Assembly: GCA_024511395.1 (NCBI GenBank)
Contig: JANELJ010000104.1
Span: forward strand, 1 to 7,507
DNA from: Gammaproteobacteria bacterium
GTDB taxonomy: Bacteria > Pseudomonadota > Gammaproteobacteria > GRL18
Direction of reading: 5' to 3'
DNA length: 7,507 nucleotides
Below the pieces are notes generated by a model. The model ran no database searches and was not told the DNA's origin. It saw only the letters and a program-made list of their open reading frames with translations. How positions within the stretch are numbered: the stretch's first letter is position 1; every line of letters begins with the position of its first letter. The position numbers were made by a program, and so were the translations under genes. Of this stretch, positions 1 through 6,683 are shown piece after piece.

Positions 1-58
1 TATTTATGTGAGCTTGTTTATATGTGTTTGGTCAGAACACCTGGATCTGGAGATTAAG
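1..58. other. Region downstream of prmA, nothing assigned
   Basis: These 58 bases lie between the prmA stop codon and the window edge. I see no start codon with a ribosome binding site, no hairpin with a T-run and no RNA gene. In related genomes dusB and fis, or a zinc-ribbon gene, often follow prmA, but nothing of them is visible here. Confidence 0.5.
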
Positions 59-952
59 TTAAGACACTTCTTTCTTTGTTCCGCTAATGTGGATCCAGTC
101 ACCTTCCTGCTCAATTTCATCCAGTTCAAACCATTTTTTATAGCAGGAGGCGACTTTATCAGCCTGTTCTGCCAAGATCCCGGACAGTACAATATGGCCT
201 CCGGGCAGGACATGAGCAGCCAGTATAGAAGAGAGTTCCATTAAGGGAGCTGCCAGGATATTGGCCAGCAGGAGGGGGCATTGCAGATCAGGGTGTTTTT
301 TATTAAATTCGTTAACTGACAGAGTTTCAATCTGGTTCTGTACCTGGTTTTTTTCTGCATTAGCCTGGGTGGCAATCAGGGCCTGTGGATCCAGATCAAC
401 TGCATAGACTCGTTGTGAACCCAGCAGGCTGGCGGCAATACCCAGAATGCCGGAACCACAGCCGTAATCAATGACATCAACAGGCTGATGAAAATGTTGA
501 TCCAGCCATTTTAGGCACAGGGATGTGGTAGGGTGGGTGCCAGTACCAAATGCCATGCCGGGATCCAGCATAATATTGACGGCATCAGGCTGGGGTGGTT
601 CATGCCAGCTGGGGCAGATCCACAGGCGTTCTCCGAAGGGCATGGGTTTAAAATTATCCATCCATTCACGGATCCAGTCCTTGTCTTCCAGTGGATTAAG
701 GGTGTAATTGGGAAGGGAGCCGAAGCCCTTTTCTATGCTTTTAAGTACGGCATCCATATCAGCATCGGCTTCAAACAGGCCGGTCAGCAGCAGTTCTTTC
801 CACAGGGGAGTACTGCCGGGAGGTGGCTCAAAGATAGGTTCATCATGGGCATCCTGCATAGTCACGGCTGAAGCACCTGCCTGGGTTAGTAACTCAGACA
901 GTTGCTCGCTATTACTATGGGTTGCTTCAAGGGTCAGCTGCAGCCAAGGCAT
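59..952 (-). CDS. prmA: Ribosomal protein L11 methyltransferase PrmA
   Basis: Cytoplasmic SAM-dependent methyltransferase that methylates ribosomal protein L11. At 297 aa it is close to the usual size (about 293 in E. coli). The N-terminal part (about 1-100) is the substrate-recognition domain and opens with MPWLQLTLEA, the family's usual start, which fixes the ATG. The catalytic domain shows DPGMAFGTGTHPTT at 130-143, the SAM-binding motif DYGCGSG at 162-168, an acidic residue after the second strand (VDLDP, 185-189) and NILA at 231-234. All are intact. It is the last gene of the minus-strand block, 29 bases after accC, but an intrinsic terminator lies in that gap and no Shine-Dalgarno sequence is visible before the ATG (the bases just upstream read CACTGCCCC). 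Expression may therefore depend on read-through or an internal promoter; that is inference. Confidence 0.97.
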   Translation of the reverse strand: MPWLQLTLEATHSNSEQLSELLTQAGASAVTMQDAHDEPIFEPPPGSTPLWKELLLTGLFEADADMDAVLKSIEKGFGSLPNYTLNPLEDKDWIREWMDNFKPMPFGERLWICPSWHEPPQPDAVNIMLDPGMAFGTGTHPTTSLCLKWLDQHFHQPVDVIDYGCGSGILGIAASLLGSQRVYAVDLDPQALIATQANAEKNQVQNQIETLSVNEFNKKHPDLQCPLLLANILAAPLMELSSILAAHVLPGGHIVLSGILAEQADKVASCYKKWFELDEIEQEGDWIHISGTKKEVS

Positions 953-968
953 GGGGCAGTGGTTTGTT

Positions 969-999
969 AAAAAAACCGGGCCTACAGGCCCAGTTTTTT
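969..999 (-). terminator. Intrinsic terminator overlapping the accC stop codon
   Basis: Read on the minus strand, CTGGGCC (993-987) pairs with GGCCCGG (982-976) around a TGTA loop, with one G-T wobble. Seven Ts follow directly (complement of 969-975). The accC TAG stop (984-982) lies at the loop and 3' arm. On the plus strand the same hairpin is followed by six Ts (994-999), so it could act in both directions. It should reduce transcription from accC into prmA. Confidence 0.8.
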
Positions 1000-2322
1000 C
1001 TCAAGATAATGAATATTGGTACCACCGGCTTTAAAGGCATTGTCAGAAATAATGTCCTTTTGCAGATCGATATTGGTTTTAATACCGCCGATGACCATTT
1101 CATTGAGCGCTGTGTCCATACGGGCAATGGCAATATCACGAGTATTGCCGTAAGTAATTAGCTTGCCGATCATGGAGTCATAATACGGTGGTACCGTATA
1201 ACCGCTGTAAATATGAGAATCGACCCGTACACCGGGGCCGCCCGGAGCATGATAGGTTTCAATGGGGCCGGGAGACGGCATAAAGGTTTTTGAATTCTCA
1301 GCATTAATACGGCATTCAATGGCATGGCCTGATATTTTGATGTCCGTCTGGGTAAAGCTCAGAGGCAGGCCGGCGGCGACCCTTAACTGTTCCCGTACCA
1401 GATCCACACCGGTAATAAATTCGGTTACCGGATGTTCGACCTGTAGACGGGTGTTCATTTCAATAAAGTAGAATTCACCGTTTTCGTATAAAAATTCAAA
1501 GGTACCGGCACCGCGGTAACCAATTTGACGACAGGCTTCAGCACAGCGCGAACCGATAAAATTACGGACTTCATCGGTAATGCCTGGAGCTGGGGCTTCT
1601 TCGACGACTTTCTGGTGGCGTCGCTGCATGGAGCAGTCACGTTCTCCCAGATGTACAGCATTGCCGTGTTCATCAGCAATAACCTGGATTTCGACATGGC
1701 GCGGTGTTTCCAGGTATTTTTCCATATACACTTCATCATTGCCGAAAGCGGCTCCCGCTTCGGTTTTGGTCAGGGAAATGGCATTAAGCAGTGCGGCTTC
1801 AGAGTGCACCACCCGCATGCCACGACCACCGCCGCCGCCGGAGGCTTTGACAATAACCGGGTAACCGATTTCACGGCCGATACGCATGTTTTCATCGGGG
1901 TCATCCCCTAAAGCACCGTTAGATCCGGGTACTGTCGGTACTCCGGCCTTGATCATGGCTTTAATGGCTTCGACCTTGTCACCCATGGTACGGATGGATT
2001 CGGGACACGGGCCGATAAAGACAAAGCCGCTTTGTTCAACACGCTCGGCAAAATCTGCGTTTTCTGATAGAAAACCATAGCCGGGGTGAATGGCTTCAGA
2101 ATCCGTTACTTCAGCTGCGCTGATCAGGGCCGGAATATTCAGGTAGCTGTCTGTTGACGGTGCCGGACCGATACAGACCGATTCATCCGCCAGGATCACG
2201 TGCTTGAGGTTTCTGTCTGCCTCTGAATGAACCGCAACGGTTTTAATACCTAATTCACGGCAGGCACGCTGGATACGCAGTGCAATTTCTCCGCGATTGG
2301 CAATTACTATCTTCTCAAACAT
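982..2322 (-). CDS. accC: Biotin carboxylase, acetyl-CoA carboxylase subunit AccC
   Basis: Cytoplasmic ATP-grasp enzyme that carboxylates the biotin on BCCP using ATP and bicarbonate, the first half-reaction of acetyl-CoA carboxylase and the committing step of fatty acid synthesis. At 446 aa it is close to the E. coli protein (449). Order: N-terminal biotin-carboxylase domain (about 1-115), ATP-grasp domain with the glycine-rich loop GGGGGRGM (162-169), and C-terminal domain. The known catalytic and ligand residues are at the same numbers as in E. coli: K116, K159, E201, H209, Q233, H236, K238, E276, E288, R292, E296 and R338. The start [14 protein letters not shown] is the family start. The Shine-Dalgarno is weak (GGAAC about 9 bases upstream). 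It lies 90 bases after accB across a heavily structured gap, and its stop codon sits inside a terminator hairpin. Confidence 0.98.
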   Translation of the reverse strand: MFEKIVIANRGEIALRIQRACRELGIKTVAVHSEADRNLKHVILADESVCIGPAPSTDSYLNIPALISAAEVTDSEAIHPGYGFLSENADFAERVEQSGFVFIGPCPESIRTMGDKVEAIKAMIKAGVPTVPGSNGALGDDPDENMRIGREIGYPVIVKASGGGGGRGMRVVHSEAALLNAISLTKTEAGAAFGNDEVYMEKYLETPRHVEIQVIADEHGNAVHLGERDCSMQRRHQKVVEEAPAPGITDEVRNFIGSRCAEACRQIGYRGAGTFEFLYENGEFYFIEMNTRLQVEHPVTEFITGVDLVREQLRVAAGLPLSFTQTDIKISGHAIECRINAENSKTFMPSPGPIETYHAPGGPGVRVDSHIYSGYTVPPYYDSMIGKLITYGNTRDIAIARMDTALNEMVIGGIKTNIDLQKDIISDNAFKAGGTNIHYLEKKLGL

Positions 2323-2349
2323 CTGAGGGTTCCATGTGTATAAATTGGA

Positions 2350-2389
2350 TTGTTACAGGGCCGTATCAGTGTGACGGCCGTATTAACAA
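2350..2389 (-). promoter_or_regulatory. Second hairpin in the accB–accC gap
   Basis: GGCCGT (2359-2364) and ACGGCC (2374-2379) form a 6-bp stem around a 9-base loop. An outer 6-bp arm pair, TTGTTA (2350-2355) and TAACAA (2384-2389), encloses it with small internal loops. The outer arm shares three bases with the larger hairpin at the accB stop, so the two structures abut or compete. GGCCGTAT also occurs as a direct repeat (2359-2366, 2376-2383). No T-run follows, so a structural or processing role is likelier than termination. The function is inferred. Confidence 0.5.
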
Positions 2390-2436
2390 ACCATCTGCAT
2401 TATTGAACAGAATTATTCAATAATGCAGATGGTTTG
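2387..2436 (-). promoter_or_regulatory. Perfect 21-bp hairpin spanning the accB stop codon
   Basis: Bases 2387-2407 are the exact reverse complement of 2416-2436, with an 8-base loop at 2408-2415. In the mRNA the 5' arm is the last seven accB codons (Gln144 to Glu150), the TAA stop opens the loop and the 3' arm is untranslated. I see the pairing directly. The base that follows the 3' arm begins TTAATACGG, which is not a proper U-tract, so strong Rho-independent termination is doubtful. Possible roles are mRNA 3'-end protection, an RNase III processing site, or partial attenuation setting the AccB:AccC ratio. All three are inference. Confidence 0.8.
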
Positions 2437-2865
2437 CCCGTATTCTAGCGGTTCGCCGTTTTCAACGCAGATTGACTTAACGGTACCACTGACGTCGGCT
2501 TCAATCTGGTTAAGCAGCTTCATGGCTTCAATAATACAGATAGTATCGCCTTTGTTTACATGCTGCCCGACTTCAATAAAGGGGGCTGCACCGGGTGATG
2601 GGGCGCTGTAGTATGTACCGACCATAGGGGCTTTAACTTCATGACCGGTGGGCGCTTCAGTAGCGGCCGGAGCCGGTATTTCAGCGGCTGCCGGTGCTGC
2701 CGGGGCAGGTGCCTGCATCATGGCATATTCCTGGGAAGGCATCATGGCGGGTGCCGGGCTGTGACGGGAAATACGTACCGATTCTTCACCTTCGTGTATT
2801 TCAATTTCCGCAACTCCGGATTCGTCCAGCAGTTCAATGAGTTTCTTAATTTTACGGATGTCCAT
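2413..2865 (-). CDS. accB: Biotin carboxyl carrier protein AccB (BCCP)
   Basis: Carries the biotin of acetyl-CoA carboxylase between AccC and the AccA/AccD carboxyltransferase. At 150 aa it is slightly shorter than E. coli AccB (156). Order: N-terminal helical segment [16 protein letters not shown] (about 1-34), a flexible Ala/Pro-rich linker (about 36-75), then the biotinyl domain (76-150). The biotinylation motif EAMKL is at 113-117, with the acceptor Lys116. The 'thumb' loop typical of the acetyl-CoA carboxylase type is present at [12 protein letters not shown] (89-100). The start gives the conserved [17 protein letters not shown] lies about 10 bases upstream inside a small palindrome. It is 75 bases downstream of aroQ and 90 bases upstream of accC, so co-transcription is likely. 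The last seven codons form one arm of a 21-bp hairpin. Confidence 0.97.
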   Translation of the reverse strand: MDIRKIKKLIELLDESGVAEIEIHEGEESVRISRHSPAPAMMPSQEYAMMQAPAPAAPAAAEIPAPAATEAPTGHEVKAPMVGTYYSAPSPGAAPFIEVGQHVNKGDTICIIEAMKLLNQIEADVSGTVKSICVENGEPLEYGQTICIIE

Positions 2866-2868
2866 AAC

Positions 2869-2884
2869 TTAAACCTTGGTTTAA
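2869..2884. promoter_or_regulatory. Palindrome covering the accB ribosome binding site
   Basis: TTAAACC-TT-GGTTTAA is a 7-bp inverted repeat that ends 3 bases before the accB start codon (ATG at 2865-2863). Its centre, read on the minus strand, contains the AAGG that serves as the Shine-Dalgarno. It could be a protein-binding site or could weakly occlude the ribosome site. The hairpin loop is too small (2 bases) for a stable RNA stem, so a DNA dyad is the better reading. Its function is unknown. Confidence 0.4.
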
Positions 2885-2940
2885 TATGTTGAGTCTATGA
2901 GGCTAATAGCTAATTTAAAAGCAGTATCAGCCCCTGTTTA

Positions 2941-3387
2941 TCAGGTTTGTTCTGCCAGATGGGCAAAAGCATACTGTAAAGCCAATTCATACCCTTTCGG
3001 CCCGAGGCCGCTGATCACGCCAATAGCTATATCAGAGAAAAAAGACTGGTGGCGAAAAGCCTCTCTTTTATAGACATTGGACAGGTGCAGTTCAATAAAG
3101 GGGATACTGACACCCAGCAGCGCATCTCTTAAAGCCACACTGGCGTGGGTAAAGGCGGCCGGGTTAATAATAATAAAATCGGTACCATTGTTATAAGCCT
3201 TATGAATAGCATTAATCAGTTCAGATTCTGCATTGCTTTGTAGGCATTCAAGTTTATGCCCCGCAGTCTGAGCCTGTTGGGTTAAAGTACTATTGATATC
3301 ATCCAGAGACTGGTGGCCGTAATGAGCTGGTTCCCGGGTACCTAAAAGATTTAGGTTTGGACCATTTAATACGAGTATTTTAGCCAT
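2941..3387 (-). CDS. aroQ: Type II 3-dehydroquinate dehydratase AroQ
   Basis: Cytoplasmic enzyme of the shikimate pathway that dehydrates 3-dehydroquinate to 3-dehydroshikimate by the type II (anti-elimination) mechanism; the family forms dodecamers. At 148 aa it has the normal length. It opens with the signature [20 protein letters not shown] (1-20). Key residues match the family: Arg18 and Tyr23 of the lid, Asn75 in NPAAFTH (75-81), His81, His101 in ELHLSN (99-104) and Arg112. A flavodoxin-like fold is expected. aroQ immediately ahead of accBC is a common gammaproteobacterial order. It is the first gene after a 301-base gap holding a good promoter candidate, and so probably heads the aroQ-accB-accC transcript. 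The ribosome binding site is weak (AGG about 11 bases before the ATG). Confidence 0.97.
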   Translation of the reverse strand: MAKILVLNGPNLNLLGTREPAHYGHQSLDDINSTLTQQAQTAGHKLECLQSNAESELINAIHKAYNNGTDFIIINPAAFTHASVALRDALLGVSIPFIELHLSNVYKREAFRHQSFFSDIAIGVISGLGPKGYELALQYAFAHLAEQT

Positions 3388-3507
3388 CTCAAAAAACCTG
3401 AAGACTTATAAAATGAGAATGGACGTTAATTCTTGCCGCGATCTTGCTTGCTTTTGATGCTATATGATAGCTATTCGTATTATCCATAAGAATCTTTTCA
3501 AAACAGA

Positions 3508-3529
3508 CCTGAAACAGGGCGATTATCGC
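3508..3529. promoter_or_regulatory. Two abutting dyads at the aroQ promoter
   Basis: CCTGAAACAGG (3508-3518) and GCGATTATCGC (3519-3529) are odd-length palindromes placed end to end with no gap. The second contains the proposed -10 hexamer; the first covers the expected transcription start. The arrangement is that of operator sites. I do not recognise the regulator: neither dyad matches the FadR, FabR or LexA consensus as I know them. Confidence 0.45.
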
Positions 3530-3551
3530 AACAATCTATCCAAATTTTCAA
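3522..3551 (-). promoter_or_regulatory. Sigma-70-like promoter for aroQ-accB-accC
   Basis: On the minus strand TTGAAA (complement of 3546-3551) and GATAAT (complement of 3522-3527) each match the consensus at five of six positions and are 18 bases apart. Initiation would fall near 3515, giving an aroQ leader of about 125 bases. It is the best minus-strand promoter I found in this gap. Confidence 0.6.
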
Positions 3552-3688
3552 TTATTGTGCAATATAAGCCTGCTTTTGTCCAGTGAAAATAGCAAATTTA
3601 TATAAACTTACCCTGTTCGCAACAAATACCGGCATAATGACAGCAAAATTAGTAAATAACGAAGAATTAATTTAAGGGTTTACCCGTA

Positions 3689-4222
3689 TTATAGCAATGG
3701 TTTAATAATACTGAGCAATTTTGAAAGGGTCATTAAGCCGCCGGCTCGATAACGGATAATGCCATTTTTATCAATAATAATGGTATAGGGTAGGGCACCG
3801 GTCTGATTACCGTATTGATAGGAAATTTTCATGGCACTGTTTTCACCCACCAGAATAGGGTAGGGTACTTTAAACTGCTTAACAAACTTAGCTACTTTAT
3901 GGCGGTCATCTGTGCCGACCCCGACAATAACCAGTCCCTGATCACGGTATTGCTGATAAACAGCTACAAAATCTGGTATTTCCCGTCGACAGGGAGGACA
4001 CCAGGTGGCCCAGAAATTAAGCACCACCACCTTGTCATTCCACTGAGAAAAATTCTGGATATTGCCCTGTAAATCAGGCAGGCTGAAATTTTGCCGTTTA
4101 AGAACATGGCTTTTGCTGATAACTTCTGTCTGTCCAGTGTCTTTACTGGAAAAGTCGCTGTAGGACAGCCATATTCCACCAAGTATAAGTACCAAGGCAA
4201 AAGCAAAAACAGGTTTATTCAT
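3689..4222 (-). CDS. TlpA/ResA-like periplasmic thioredoxin, membrane-anchored
   Basis: Thiol-disulfide oxidoreductase of the TlpA/ResA/DsbE family, 177 aa. An N-terminal hydrophobic segment (about 4-21) with a Lys before it should act as an uncleaved anchor or signal, placing the thioredoxin domain (about 44-177) in the periplasm. The active site is WCPPC (Cys75, Cys78) in NFWATWCPPCRREIP, and the cis-proline is Pro145 in ALPYT. The strand after it (TIIIDKNG, 147-154) and the middle (VGVGTDD, 100-106) are typical of the family. It lies 35 bases after dsbD in the same orientation, so the obvious electron donor is DsbD. Likely roles are keeping cytochrome c haem-site cysteines or another periplasmic protein reduced, but no cytochrome c maturation genes are in the window and the substrate cannot be told. 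No clear Shine-Dalgarno precedes the ATG. Confidence 0.9.
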   Translation of the reverse strand: MNKPVFAFALVLILGGIWLSYSDFSSKDTGQTEVISKSHVLKRQNFSLPDLQGNIQNFSQWNDKVVVLNFWATWCPPCRREIPDFVAVYQQYRDQGLVIVGVGTDDRHKVAKFVKQFKVPYPILVGENSAMKISYQYGNQTGALPYTIIIDKNGIIRYRAGGLMTLSKLLSIIKPLL

Positions 4223-4257
4223 AATGTAGATTTTTTATAAGGCTGTCCGGGTTAAGG

Positions 4258-6585
4258 CTACTGACTGGAAAAACGTTTAACATGTTCAGCAAATGCATCG
4301 CCGTCCTTATAACCGACAACTCTGAAATTACGGTTTTCTCTTGAAGCCGGATCAAAAAACAGAATAGCCGGCGGAGCCGGTACCTGAAAATGTTTCAGTA
4401 ATGCCTCATCAACAGTATCCATTTCCGTTACATCAGCCTGTAATACTACAAAATTATTCAGAGCATTAATAACCTTTGGTGATTTAAAGGTCGTGTTTTC
4501 CATGCTTTTGCAATAAGTACACCAGTCGGCATAAAAATCCAACATCACCCGTTTGTTCTGCGCTTTGGCCTGAGCTAGCTTTTTATTCAGATCTTCTACT
4601 GACTTAATGCGCTCGAAACTGACATGCCAGGGAATAGCCGGCTGGCCGGGCATTGTGCTGCTATAACCCATGTGTCCCTGCAGGGGGCGTAAATAATCGG
4701 TATTACCGCTGGAGGCACCGACAATCATGACACTGGCATAAAGCATCATAATCAGGCCTAAAGACTTCCACAGCTTGCCCCAGCCGGTAGTATTTTCATG
4801 AACAGGGGTCAGTGCACCCATATAGACACCGGAGGTAAAGATCAGGACCGCCCACAGCCAGATAATAACAATTTCCGGCAATACCCGCTCCATCATCCAG
4901 ATGGCCACGGCCAGCATGCTGACCCCAAATACCGCTTTCACAGTATCCATCCAGATACCAGCACGAGGCATAAGTTTACCGGCTGAGGTACCGATAATAA
5001 TCAGTGGTACACCCATTCCCAGACTCATAACAAACAGAGCGCTGCCGCCGAGCACCGGATCACCGGTCTGGCTGATAAACAGTAAAATACCCATTAACGG
5101 AGGAGCCATACAGGGACCGACAATAAGTGCTGATAACACCCCCATAATAGCCACCCCGATTAAGGTGCCGCCCTGCTGTTTATTACTGAATTCTGATAGT
5201 TTGGACTGTATAGAAGAAGGCAGCTGCAGGTTATAAAAGCCGAACATGGACAGCGCCAGAGCAATAAATACCAGAGAAAAACCGGTCAGCACCCAAGGGT
5301 TCTGGAACAGCACTTGGAAGTTGGCACCGGAAATACCGGCAATCACACCCACAATGGTATACACCACGGCCATGGACAGCACATAGACTACGGACATGAC
5401 AAAGGCCTTGCTGCCGGCACTGCTGCCCTGACCGGCAATAATACCGGACAGGATTGGGATCATGGGAAATACACAAGGAGTAAAGGCCAGGCCCAGGCCA
5501 ATGGCAAAAAAGGTTAACAGGGCAAGAAAGGTGTTTTCCGAACTCAGCAGTCCGGCCAGGGCATTCTGTTCAGACTGTACCTGAGCTTCATTCTTAGAAA
5601 CAGGGTTTTTAACAACAGATTTGACTATGTTTTTAACCGGAACGGTATTATTGGAAATGGCTGAAAAACCGGAAATATCCAGCTCAACGGTTTTGGTGAT
5701 TTTAGGGTAGCATACACCGGATTCAGCACAGCCTTGGTAACTGACTTTAACAGCTAAAGGCTGGGAAGGATCGCCCTTACCGGCAATGGGAATATACAGC
5801 ACCAGATCGTGGGCATAAACCTCATAATCACCTAGGTATTCATCACTTTTCTGTTTATCGGGCGGGTACTTTATTTCTCCAATGGAAAAGGTATTATCGC
5901 CAACCACTTTAAATTTAAACTTGTCTCTGTACAGATAGTACTTGTCTGCAATGGCCCAGATGGCCTGCAGGTGATTCGGTTTGTCAGGATTGACAGAAAG
6001 GGAAAATTTAAAGGCTTCTTCAGGGCTGAGCAATTCGTCCCCCGGCAGAGCTTCATCAGAGCCCAGATTAGCCAGCTCATTTAAAGGGGTCGGAGCACTG
6101 GCAGCGGGTTTAACCTTTTCAGTTACAGGCTTCTTAGCAACTGGAGCTGGTTGTTTAAAGTGAACAGCCTGTTTTAACGGTGGGTAGCAGATACCACCGG
6201 CTGCACAGCCCTGAGTTTTGGCTAGTAAGGTTAAGGCTGCGCCTTTTTCCTTATCAGAGCTGAAGGGAATTTTAGCAATTAATTCATGTTTATAGACCTG
6301 AATCTTGCCGAAATAAGGGGCATCCTTGGTCTCACTGGGTGACAGTTTTACTTCGCCAATGCTCAGGCTGCCATCCTTTGGTTTAAAGGCAACCTTGTCT
6401 CGGTACATATAATAGTCATCAGCAATTTTCCAGCGTACTTCCAGTTGATTACCATCAGGACTAGTGATTACTTTGGCAGGCTGAAGCTGAAAAGCCTGTT
6501 CCGGCTGCAGAAAATCGTTTTCTGCCCAGCTGCAGGCGGAACTCACAACAAGGAGCAGAAACAAAATAAAACGTATTGATGACAT
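4258..6585 (-). CDS. dsbD: Thiol:disulfide interchange protein DsbD with two N-terminal domains
   Basis: Inner-membrane protein that carries electrons from cytoplasmic thioredoxin to periplasmic thiol proteins. It is 775 aa, about 200 longer than E. coli DsbD. A signal peptide (1-21, cleavage after SWA) is followed by two alpha-type domains: the first about 22-145 with GCAAGGICYPP (Cys127, Cys133), the second about 186-306 with GCAESGVCYPK (Cys286, Cys292). A Pro/Ala/Lys-rich linker (about 144-180) joins them. The membrane domain (about 350-625, eight predicted helices) has the redox pair Cys371 (FTPCVFPM) and Cys492 (VGPCMAPP). The C-terminal thioredoxin domain has WCTYC (Cys689, Cys692). 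All redox pairs are intact. The gene lies 98 bases after cutA and 35 before the tlpA-like gene, with no terminator seen in either gap. Confidence 0.97.
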   Translation of the reverse strand: MSSIRFILFLLLVVSSACSWAENDFLQPEQAFQLQPAKVITSPDGNQLEVRWKIADDYYMYRDKVAFKPKDGSLSIGEVKLSPSETKDAPYFGKIQVYKHELIAKIPFSSDKEKGAALTLLAKTQGCAAGGICYPPLKQAVHFKQPAPVAKKPVTEKVKPAASAPTPLNELANLGSDEALPGDELLSPEEAFKFSLSVNPDKPNHLQAIWAIADKYYLYRDKFKFKVVGDNTFSIGEIKYPPDKQKSDEYLGDYEVYAHDLVLYIPIAGKGDPSQPLAVKVSYQGCAESGVCYPKITKTVELDISGFSAISNNTVPVKNIVKSVVKNPVSKNEAQVQSEQNALAGLLSSENTFLALLTFFAIGLGLAFTPCVFPMIPILSGIIAGQGSSAGSKAFVMSVVYVLSMAVVYTIVGVIAGISGANFQVLFQNPWVLTGFSLVFIALALSMFGFYNLQLPSSIQSKLSEFSNKQQGGTLIGVAIMGVLSALIVGPCMAPPLMGILLFISQTGDPVLGGSALFVMSLGMGVPLIIIGTSAGKLMPRAGIWMDTVKAVFGVSMLAVAIWMMERVLPEIVIIWLWAVLIFTSGVYMGALTPVHENTTGWGKLWKSLGLIMMLYASVMIVGASSGNTDYLRPLQGHMGYSSTMPGQPAIPWHVSFERIKSVEDLNKKLAQAKAQNKRVMLDFYADWCTYCKSMENTTFKSPKVINALNNFVVLQADVTEMDTVDEALLKHFQVPAPPAILFFDPASRENRNFRVVGYKDGDAFAEHVKRFSSQ

Positions 6586-6683
6586 ATTAAAGAACCACTT
6601 TTATTAGTTGTTATATTGAGTTTTTATAATTATTTCGTAAAGGGCATCTCAGGCTTATCCATAAGCGAACTGATTCAGGATAG
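6586..6683. other. cutA–dsbD gap with a small inverted repeat
   Basis: This 98-base AT-rich spacer holds the inverted repeat GCTTAT-CC-ATAAGC (6653-6666), not followed by a T-run on the minus strand. No convincing promoter or terminator is visible, so read-through from cutA into dsbD is the simplest reading. The dsbD start codon has only a weak purine stretch (AAAGTGG, about 12 bases upstream). Confidence 0.4.

Larger units (their letters stand above)
3388..3688. other. 301-bp intergenic region upstream of aroQ
   Basis: AT-rich gap without a supported gene. It carries the aroQ promoter candidate and two abutting dyads (3508-3529). Between that promoter and aroQ there is a further small inverted repeat, GCTAT-ATG-ATAGC (3459-3471), in what would be a leader of about 125 bases. 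The upstream half (about 3552-3688) shows no tRNA, no convincing terminator after the tlpA-like gene (only GGGT-TT-ACCC at 3676-3685, a very short stem) and no coding signal. Confidence 0.6.

Noticed and set aside
8..244. Plus-strand open frame of 78 residues at the left edge
   Set aside because: Almost all of it is antisense to the well-supported prmA, with no ribosome binding site.
525..1161. Several plus-strand open frames of 60-112 residues across prmA and accC
   Set aside because: They are antisense shadows of intact genes whose families and catalytic residues are clear.
1525..1911. Plus-strand open frame of 128 residues within accC
   Set aside because: Antisense to the ATP-grasp domain of AccC; no start signal and a composition that follows from the opposite strand's codons.
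2387..2436. Classic Rho-independent terminator at the accB end
   Set aside because: The stem is long but no U-tract follows directly, so I list it as a structured regulatory hairpin instead.
3637..3675. A 12-codon plus-strand frame (ATG to TAA) in the gap before aroQ
   Set aside because: No ribosome binding site and too short to support.
3676..3685. Terminator after the tlpA-like gene (GGGT-TT-ACCC)
   Set aside because: The stem has only four pairs with a two-base centre and the following minus-strand sequence (TTAAATTAATTC) is not a clean T-run.
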